Below are positions 26,728 to 32,859 of a stretch of DNA of 35,257 nucleotides, piece after piece; the first letter of the stretch is position 1, and every line of letters starts with the position of its first letter. Origin of the DNA: Flavobacteriales bacterium (GTDB taxonomy: Bacteria; Bacteroidota; Bacteroidia; Flavobacteriales; Weeksellaceae); assembly GCA_002747105.1 (NCBI GenBank), contig PDSY01000008.1, positions 1 to 35,257 of the forward strand, in the 5' to 3' direction. The notes under the pieces were generated by a model. The model did not search any database and was not told the DNA's origin. It was given only the letters and a program-made list of their open reading frames with translations. Made by a program: the position numbers and the translations under genes.

Positions 26728-28419
26728 ATGAAAAAAATCATTCTACTATTAAGTCTACTCAGTTCGATTTTGTTTTTCTCACAAAAGACACATACTGTTG
26801 TCAAAGGAGATAACCCTTATCGAATTTCTAGAACTTATAATATTCCTTTATCGGAAATTTATAGATTAAACCCTGAATTAAAAACAACACCTTTATCCAT
26901 TGGTCAGGTGATTAGATTGTCTGATAAATCCGCTAAAAAAGGATCTACTCCTTCAAAATTAGGAGCGATAATTATTGAGCCTAAGCAAACCATTTATGGG
27001 ATTACTAAAAAATATCATATTTCTGAAAAGGAGTTAAGAAAACTTAATCCTAATTTGGATAACCAAATGAAAATAGGAGATAAGGTCGCTTTGCCATTAG
27101 CTAAAATTAAGAAATACGCCAAGGGACAAGAATTTGTAACCCAAGAACAAACGAAAGGGAAAGACTTAGCCAAGGATAAAATAAAAAATATAGAAAAACC
27201 TGTTGTTCCCGTAGAAAAAAATTATAATATAGCCGAAATTTCTAGTGACAATTATTTGATATATAAGGTAAAATCTCAGGATACACTTTTTGGAATCATC
27301 AATTCTTTTAATGTGAGTATTGAGGAGTTAACCGCTTTGAATCCTCAGTTGTCGAAAGGCTTGAAGGCTGGGATGAAGTTAAAAATTAAAAAATCACCTA
27401 CAACGTATACCTCAAAAGAAAAAGGTGTTTTAAATATTGCCGTTATAGTGCCTTTAGGATATAAAGAAGACAAATTAACTTATCGGAAAATGTCTTTGGA
27501 GTTTTTGAAAGGAGTAAGGTTTGCTTTGGAGAGAAATGTAGCCAAAGGAAAAAAGATAAAAGCTCATTTTATTGATGGAGGAACAGGGGTTAATTTTAAG
27601 AAATCTTTGCAGAAACTTGATAAATCAAAAGCAAATTTAATCATAGGTCCTTTCTTTAAATCCGATTTGTTTGAAATCTTGTCCGAAGTTACTGATATTC
27701 CTGTGGTTGCACCGTTTTCTAATTCGAAAGATTTGTACCATTACCCTAATTTGATCATGGTGCAAACCGATGAACAAAATTATGCAGATAGAATTGTTTC
27801 GGAGGTGATAAAAGCGAAGCATAAACAAAAAATTTATATTGTTGGTGATAATCAATATGGGAAATATATTGAGCAAGGTATCAAAAAAGAGTATTCAGAT
27901 GCCAATATACAAATCGTAAAGTCGGCTCAAAATATTGAGCTTTCAAAAAATATGATGACAGGGAAGTTAATTCCTGCAACGCTTATTTTAGCAACCAAAA
28001 ATAAAAAAGAAGGGCAGGTTTTCGCTAATAAATTAGTCGAGTTGGCAGGAGAAACAGAAGGGATTAATGCGTATAGTATGTATTTTACGGGAGCGTTTGA
28101 GAATGCTGAAAAATTACCTGCTTTACGAAAGGCACATTTGGTTTACTTGATGGATAGAAAAATCAATAGAAGAGGACGTTTCGAGAAAGAGGTTTTAAGT
28201 AGTTATAAATCAAAGTATTGTGAGAATGAGCCTTCTAAGTATGCCGTTATTGGTTTTGATATCGTGAATGATATGATCAGTAGAGAAAATGCCAAAGCAG
28301 AAATTTTCAAAAAAATAAAAACGGAACAAACTCAATTGGCAACGAAGTTTAAATTTGTTCAGGCTAAAAAAGGCGGTGCCTATATTAATACAGGTTACCG
28401 AGTAGTAAGATTGAGATAA
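26728..28419 (+). CDS. LysM-repeat protein fused to a periplasmic-binding-like domain
   Basis: The 563-residue protein has a signal peptide (MKKIILLLSLLSSILFFSQ), three LysM peptidoglycan-binding repeats (about 21-65, 79-124 and 175-222, each with the pattern of a turn DNPYRISRTYNI or DTLFGIINSFNV followed by LNP), and from about 233 a domain resembling type I periplasmic amino-acid-binding proteins (LNIAVIVPLGYKE, LIGPFFKSDL, IPVVAPFSNS, KIYIVGDNQYG). It would be anchored to the cell wall in the periplasm. No transporter genes are adjacent, so the binding domain may have a structural or sensing role rather than transport. This architecture is known in Bacteroidota, but its function is not established to my knowledge. 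Confidence 0.85.
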   Translation: MKKIILLLSLLSSILFFSQKTHTVVKGDNPYRISRTYNIPLSEIYRLNPELKTTPLSIGQVIRLSDKSAKKGSTPSKLGAIIIEPKQTIYGITKKYHISEKELRKLNPNLDNQMKIGDKVALPLAKIKKYAKGQEFVTQEQTKGKDLAKDKIKNIEKPVVPVEKNYNIAEISSDNYLIYKVKSQDTLFGIINSFNVSIEELTALNPQLSKGLKAGMKLKIKKSPTTYTSKEKGVLNIAVIVPLGYKEDKLTYRKMSLEFLKGVRFALERNVAKGKKIKAHFIDGGTGVNFKKSLQKLDKSKANLIIGPFFKSDLFEILSEVTDIPVVAPFSNSKDLYHYPNLIMVQTDEQNYADRIVSEVIKAKHKQKIYIVGDNQYGKYIEQGIKKEYSDANIQIVKSAQNIELSKNMMTGKLIPATLILATKNKKEGQVFANKLVELAGETEGINAYSMYFTGAFENAEKLPALRKAHLVYLMDRKINRRGRFEKEVLSSYKSKYCENEPSKYAVIGFDIVNDMISRENAKAEIFKKIKTEQTQLATKFKFVQAKKGGAYINTGYRVVRLR

Positions 28420-28509
28420 TTGGTGCGAAGCTTCTGTTTTCGTTTATTTCACTTGATTGAGTGAAGATAACCCATTCTTTATTTCCACACTCAGCTGAAA
28501 AAAAAGCTG
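28420..28509. other. spacer with two small hairpins before prfA
   Basis: TTCACT-TGATTG-AGTGAA (28448-28465) is a 6-bp inverted repeat, and CAGCT/AGCTG (about 28492-28508) brackets an A-run just before the prfA -7 element. Neither has a proper T-run on the plus strand, so termination of the LysM gene here is uncertain. Confidence 0.35.
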
Positions 28510-28517
28510 TATATTTG
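28510..28517 (+). promoter_or_regulatory. -7 element of prfA
   Basis: TATATTTG is an exact TAnnTTTG match 20 bases before the prfA ATG. No -33 TTG at the expected spacing. Confidence 0.6.
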
Positions 28518-28536
28518 TGGTTTCAAATTTTTCATT

Positions 28537-29613
28537 ATGTCGAAATCATTAATTCCAAAATTGGAGGCGATTAAGCAACGCTACAACGAGGTGGCAGATT
28601 TAATCATTCAGCCTGATATTATCAACGATAGAAAACAATATTCTAAACTGAATAAAGAATATAGCGATTTGGGTAAAGTCGTGAAAGTCTTTGATGAATA
28701 TACCGCAACGCTTAATACCATTGCAGAATCTGATGAAATCATTGCTGATAGTACAGATAAGGAATTTGTGGATTTAGCCAAAATGGAAAAGCAAGAGGCT
28801 TTGGAGAAAATTCCTGCTTTTGAGGAAGAACTCAAGGTTTTATTAATTCCAAAAGACCCTGCTGATGATAAAAATGCTATTATCGAATTGAGAGCAGGAA
28901 CAGGAGGAGATGAATCGGCAATTTTCGTCGAAGATGTCTATCGAATGTACACCATGTATTTCAAAAATAAAGGTTGGAGACACGAAGTAACCAGTGCCAA
29001 TGAAGCTACAAGAGGTTACAAGGAACTGATTATGAAAGTGCAAGGCGAAGGTGTTTATGGAATAATGAAGTTTGAATCTGGTGTGCATCGAGTACAGAGA
29101 GTTCCCGAAACCGAATCTCAGGGAAGGGTGCATACTTCCGCTATTACGGTGGCGGTTTTACCTGAGGCAGAAGAGGTAGATGTGGAAATCAATCCTGCTG
29201 ACATCGAAATGCAAACGGCTCGTTCGAGTGGTGCAGGAGGACAGAATGTAAATAAAGTAGAAACTAAAGTACAATTGACCCACAAACCAAGTGGTATTGT
29301 AGTGGTTTGTCAGCAAGCTCGTTCGCAGTTGGCGAATAGGGAAATGGCGATGGAAATGTTGCGTACCAAATTGTATGATATTAAACTGCAAGAGGTGCAA
29401 GGCGATATTGCGGCACAGAGGAAAACTATGGTTTCCACGGGAGATCGTTCGGCGAAGATTAAGACCTATAATTATTCTCAAGGGAGAGTAACCGATCATA
29501 GAATTGGGAAGTCTATTTATAACCTTGATGCTTATATGAACGGAGCGATAGATGAAATGATAGAGGCAGTTATCATTGCTGAGAATGCCGAAAAAATGAA
29601 AGGCGAGGAGTAG
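28537..29613 (+). CDS. prfA: peptide chain release factor 1
   Basis: RF1 recognises UAA and UAG stop codons and triggers release of the finished protein. The 358-residue length is standard. The catalytic GGQ motif is at 234-236 in [12 protein letters not shown]. The stop-codon-reading tripeptide, normally P-A/V-T in RF1, is P190-E-T192 here, within the otherwise typical [17 protein letters not shown]2's SPF is absent, so this is RF1. The start is clear. A glycosyltransferase and a flippase gene follow after 13 and 9 bases and may share its transcript. Confidence 0.96.
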   Translation: MSKSLIPKLEAIKQRYNEVADLIIQPDIINDRKQYSKLNKEYSDLGKVVKVFDEYTATLNTIAESDEIIADSTDKEFVDLAKMEKQEALEKIPAFEEELKVLLIPKDPADDKNAIIELRAGTGGDESAIFVEDVYRMYTMYFKNKGWRHEVTSANEATRGYKELIMKVQGEGVYGIMKFESGVHRVQRVPETESQGRVHTSAITVAVLPEAEEVDVEINPADIEMQTARSSGAGGQNVNKVETKVQLTHKPSGIVVVCQQARSQLANREMAMEMLRTKLYDIKLQEVQGDIAAQRKTMVSTGDRSAKIKTYNYSQGRVTDHRIGKSIYNLDAYMNGAIDEMIEAVIIAENAEKMKGEE

Positions 29614-29626
29614 TAATTCTATTTTA

Positions 29627-30757
29627 ATGCGTTATAAAATTCTTTTTATTTCCTCTTGGTATCCTAACAAATTAGAACCTACCAATGGTAATTTTGTGCA
29701 AAGACACGCAGAAGCCGTGGCTTTAGAACATGATGTGGAAGTCCTTCATGCTATAGGGGATTTTCACCAAAGGGAACACTATGTTTTTGATGAAAAGAAA
29801 ATTAACGGTATTAAAACCCTAATCGTTTATTATAAAAAAACTCGTTTTGCTCCACTCAATTTTTGGAGGAGAATGAAAGCCTATTATAAAGGTTTTCAGC
29901 GAGTTCAACAACCAAATTTGGTTCATGCAAATGTGTTGCAGAATACGATGTTGTTTGCCGTATGGTTGAAAAAAAGAAAGGGAATCCCTTTTGTTATTTC
30001 GGAGCATTGGTCAGGGTTATTGGTAGAAAATCAATCTCGGTTATCGTTGGTTAAAAAATGGATCGCTCAATACATTGCTAAAAATACCGAATACATATTG
30101 CCTGTGTCTCATATTTTAGCAAAGGGAATCAAAAAATTAGAGGTTAAAAATACGCTTGTCGTTGGAAATGTGGTGGATACAGATTTGTTTTCATTGGTGA
30201 AAAAGGAAAGTGAAAAGGTTGTTTTTTTACATATTTCTAATTTAATCAAGATAAAACGCTGTGAATCAATCATTAGAGTGGCAAGTCGTTTATACCAAAA
30301 ATATCCTTATTTCGAATTGCATATAGGAGGCGATGGAGATGTAAATGGGCTCCGAGAAACGCTTGCTGAGTATCATAGTCAAGATTTTACGAAAATATTT
30401 GGTGAAATAACACATCAAGAAGTCGCAAAAAAAATGCAAAATGCAGACTGCTTCTTGATTTTTAGCGATTTTGAAACGCAATCTTGTACGATTTTGGAAA
30501 GCTTTTCCACGGGAACGCCTGTAATAGCCACTAATGTTGGGGGAATTCCAGAGATTGTTTCGGAAAAAAGAGGAATATTGGTAGAAAAAGGAGACGAAAA
30601 AGGTCTTTTTAAAGCCATGGAAAGTGTTTTGTTAAAAAAGATTAACTTTGGCAATCAAGAAGAGATAAGAAATTATGCCGTACAACATTTTTCAAAAGAA
30701 AAGGTTTGCGAGCAATTTTCTAGCATTTATCATCAGGTTTTATCATCAACATCATGA
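29627..30757 (+). CDS. glycosyltransferase family 4 protein
   Basis: The 376-residue protein has a GT-B fold: an N-terminal acceptor-binding half starting with LFISSWYPNKLEPTNGNFVQRH, and a C-terminal nucleotide-sugar half with the family 4 signature, two glutamates seven residues apart in ETQSCTILESFSTGTPVIA, followed by GGIPEIV. No signal peptide or membrane span is present, so it works at the inner face of the membrane. With the adjacent flippase it probably helps build a surface polysaccharide or a lipid-linked glycan. Donor and acceptor cannot be read from the sequence. Confidence 0.88.
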   Translation: MRYKILFISSWYPNKLEPTNGNFVQRHAEAVALEHDVEVLHAIGDFHQREHYVFDEKKINGIKTLIVYYKKTRFAPLNFWRRMKAYYKGFQRVQQPNLVHANVLQNTMLFAVWLKKRKGIPFVISEHWSGLLVENQSRLSLVKKWIAQYIAKNTEYILPVSHILAKGIKKLEVKNTLVVGNVVDTDLFSLVKKESEKVVFLHISNLIKIKRCESIIRVASRLYQKYPYFELHIGGDGDVNGLRETLAEYHSQDFTKIFGEITHQEVAKKMQNADCFLIFSDFETQSCTILESFSTGTPVIATNVGGIPEIVSEKRGILVEKGDEKGLFKAMESVLLKKINFGNQEEIRNYAVQHFSKEKVCEQFSSIYHQVLSSTS

Positions 30758-30766
30758 GACAAATGT

Positions 30767-32032
30767 ATGAATAGCCTTAAAGATTTCATTCGTTCTTTTA
30801 TCGACAATAAAGGAGGATATGTTTTTTTATCTTTTTTTATAGGGAAGCTGACGGCTTTTTTGAGTTCGTTATTTCTCATCAGATTGCTCTCGGAAGAGGA
30901 TTTTGGAATCATTACCAAGATTGTTTCTATTTTTGTTGTTTTCTTAGCATTTAATGGAATGGGAGCTTATCAAAGTTTGTTAAGGTTCGGGGCGATTGAA
31001 AAAGATAAAAAAAACAAAGATATTTTAACAGCCTATGCACTGAGAGTAGGAATGCTTTTTCAGGTTTTGATAAGTCTTATTTTTTTGATATTTAACTTTT
31101 TTTATATCAAAGATACTGAGACTAAGTGGTGGCTCATTATTGCTTTTTCTGTTCGTTTGATTGGTTTTTATTTTTATAATATCATTACGATTTATTACCG
31201 AATACATTTTAATAATAGCACTTTTGCCAAGATTAATAATGTGGTGAATATTTTTGGCTTGCTTAGCCTTATCGGTCTGACTTATTTTTTTGGACTAAAG
31301 GGTTATGTTTTTTCCATTGCGTTGTCGCCCTTTCTTTCTCTTTTTTGGTATAAAAAAGAGATTGTAAAACGAGTAACCAACATCACCATTGGTATTCGTG
31401 AATTTTGGGATTATGCGATTCATACGGCGGGGACGATGTTGCTCTCTGACCTTTTGTTTTCTTTGGATATTATTTTAATCAATTTCTTTTTGGACGAGGT
31501 GGCGATTGCCAATTATAAAACCACAATTTTACTGCCTGCGAATATCACTTTTTTGGCGATTGTTTTTATTCAGACGGATTATCCGAAGTTGGCAGAAAAT
31601 TATCTGAATGCTAATTATTTAAAAAGATACATTGCTAATTATTACAAAATATTCATTCCTTTGAGTGGTGTCATATTGGGTGTCGGTTACTTTTTTGATG
31701 ATGAAATTTTAAGTTTATTTTTTGGGCAAAGGTATAGCCATCGTTCTGACCATTTGTTTTTTATTCTTTTGTTAGGGTTCGTGGGAAGTATGTTACTTCG
31801 CAATTTATTTGGTAATCTGAATGCCGCTGTTGGAAAGGTCAAATATAATACCGTTATTTCGATACTGACTATCATTGTTTTACTGATGAGTGGATTTATT
31901 TTAATTCCGAAATACGAAATAATAGGTGTAGGGATAAGTATGTCGATGAGTTTAATATTCAGTGGAGTATTGTCTTTTGTATATTTTTGGACTTATTTGA
32001 AGCGGATAAATATCAACGGAGGTGCAGAATGA
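30767..32032 (+). CDS. polysaccharide flippase (Wzx / oligosaccharide transporter family)
   Basis: The 421-residue protein is almost entirely hydrophobic, with about twelve membrane spans and the MATE/MOP-superfamily layout: a start with SFFIGKLTAFLSSLFLIRLLSEEDFG, which is typical of O-antigen flippases, and a long mid loop followed by a second bundle. It should move lipid-linked glycan across the inner membrane. It follows the glycosyltransferase after 9 bases. No polymerase, ligase or further sugar genes are seen beside it, so this is a small or split glycan locus. No terminator is evident after it. Confidence 0.85.
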   Translation: MNSLKDFIRSFIDNKGGYVFLSFFIGKLTAFLSSLFLIRLLSEEDFGIITKIVSIFVVFLAFNGMGAYQSLLRFGAIEKDKKNKDILTAYALRVGMLFQVLISLIFLIFNFFYIKDTETKWWLIIAFSVRLIGFYFYNIITIYYRIHFNNSTFAKINNVVNIFGLLSLIGLTYFFGLKGYVFSIALSPFLSLFWYKKEIVKRVTNITIGIREFWDYAIHTAGTMLLSDLLFSLDIILINFFLDEVAIANYKTTILLPANITFLAIVFIQTDYPKLAENYLNANYLKRYIANYYKIFIPLSGVILGVGYFFDDEILSLFFGQRYSHRSDHLFFILLLGFVGSMLLRNLFGNLNAAVGKVKYNTVISILTIIVLLMSGFILIPKYEIIGVGISMSMSLIFSGVLSFVYFWTYLKRININGGAE

Positions 32033-32174
32033 TATTTCATTAGGCGAACTTTAAAGGTGAAGGGATGTTGTTACAATCGAATGGATATAAAGCTCAACAT
32101 CAGTCTCAAAGCTTACGTCATGGGCTTTAGGGATTGAAATATTTTTATTAATACTCTCTTATTTCATAAATAAT
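32033..32174. other. spacer between the flippase gene and the small unknown gene
   Basis: No gene. It holds AAAGCTCAAC (32090-32099) and AAAGCTTACG (32107-32116), and an imperfect hairpin AAAGC ... GGCTTT around 32107-32130. It could be the remains of a mobile-element end, but that cannot be shown here. Confidence 0.3.
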
Positions 32175-32687
32175 ATGTACATTTGCGCGATCAAAAGGTA
32201 TAATTACATACAAGATTTCTTTTCTCACACACCTTTTTTGGGTGTGTTGTTGGCTTTTTTGTGCTTTAATATTAGCCTATTGCAAGCCAACGATGCTAAG
32301 GGTTTTAAAGGCAAGTCTCATGATCAAATTCATTTGGTAGGAGGGGTAAAAGTGATTGAAAATAAGGTCTCCCCTCTTAAGTCAAGGTCTTCTCAAAAGC
32401 CTAAGATACTAATTCTCCAAAAAAAGAAAGTACAACAACTAGTTATCAAGCATAATACAGTTCACGCCACAAAGAATCCTGAGTCTATTTTCTTTTATTC
32501 AGTTATGGGTAGGGCATATAACAAATTGGCAAATTATGTACAAGTTTTATTATTGTTTTTGTCTTGTCAGTTAGGCTTGGTACTTTTATTTGTATTGGTT
32601 AAAAAAACAGGTAAAAAATATATTGATGTTTTCACGAGTAGATTTATAACCTATTCGCTATATTCTCGACCACCTACGTTTTTATAG
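32175..32687 (+). CDS. unrecognised protein with two hydrophobic segments (170 aa)
   Basis: I do not recognise this protein. It has a hydrophobic segment at about 21-38 ending LLQAND, which could be a signal peptide; a Lys/Val/Gln-rich middle (LVGGVKVIENKV, KILILQKKKVQQLVIKHN); a second hydrophobic segment at about 120-142; and a basic, Tyr/Arg-rich tail. A -7-like box TACATTTG (32178-32185) overlaps the first codons, so if that promoter is used translation must start downstream, perhaps at a TTG or GTG around codons 22-25. It lies between a flippase and a giant adhesin gene in the same direction and may serve the adhesin. That is inferred from position alone. Confidence 0.5.
   Translation: MYICAIKRYNYIQDFFSHTPFLGVLLAFLCFNISLLQANDAKGFKGKSHDQIHLVGGVKVIENKVSPLKSRSSQKPKILILQKKKVQQLVIKHNTVHATKNPESIFFYSVMGRAYNKLANYVQVLLLFLSCQLGLVLLFVLVKKTGKKYIDVFTSRFITYSLYSRPPTFL
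32178..32185 (+). promoter_or_regulatory. -7-like element at the start of the 170-aa gene
   Basis: TACATTTG fits TAnnTTTG exactly but overlaps the ATG at 32175. If active, transcription would begin near 32192 and exclude that ATG. Confidence 0.4.
32227..32247 (+). other. hairpin with T-loop inside the 170-aa gene
   Basis: ACACACC (32227-32233) pairs perfectly with GGTGTGT (32241-32247) around TTTTTTG. It covers codons 18-25, where alternative TTG and GTG starts lie, and could affect initiation. Confidence 0.4.
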
Positions 32688-32750
32688 GTGGAGTTTAAGA
32701 GCCTTTTTTTGATAAAAAACGCTTTTCAAAAAGCTTCTCTTTATTTTATA
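32665..32750 (+). terminator. hairpins after the 170-aa gene
   Basis: CCACCTA (32670-32676) pairs with TAGGTGG (32685-32691), covering the stop codon, with a T-run about 14 bases further on. A second hairpin GCTTT/AAAGC (about 32722-32735) precedes T-rich sequence. Together they probably end the transcript, but neither is a textbook terminator. Confidence 0.5.
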
Positions 32751-32790
32751 GTATCATTTCTTAGTTAAAAGATGCTTTTATATACTTTTT

Positions 32791-32845
32791 TTAGACATGA
32801 ATTTTGTCACTCAAAATTCATGTCTAAGGAGGTTTAACTTTAAAC
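32791..32845 (+). promoter_or_regulatory. perfect 16-bp hairpin plus Shine-Dalgarno in the adhesin leader
   Basis: TTAGACATGAATTTTG (32791-32806) pairs perfectly with CAAAATTCATGTCTAA (32812-32827) around TCACT. It is not followed by a T-run on either strand. TAAGGAGG, a perfect anti-16S match that is rare in this phylum, starts at 32825 and overlaps the stem's end; it lies 27 bases before the adhesin ATG. A second palindrome GTTTAA-CT-TTAAAC (32832-32845) follows. An in-frame ATG (32797) lies inside the stem. Confidence 0.7.
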
Positions 32846-32859
32846 AAAAAATACAATTT

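Noticed and set aside
32080..32174. Possible end of an IS200/IS605-like element
   Set aside because: The short repeats AAAGCT and an imperfect hairpin are suggestive, but there is no transposase, no second end and no target-site signature.
32797..32859. Longer adhesin start at 32797
   Set aside because: It would put 21 more residues, many of them charged or polar, before the signal peptide; the 32860 start gives a normal signal peptide. The ATG is also buried in the hairpin stem.
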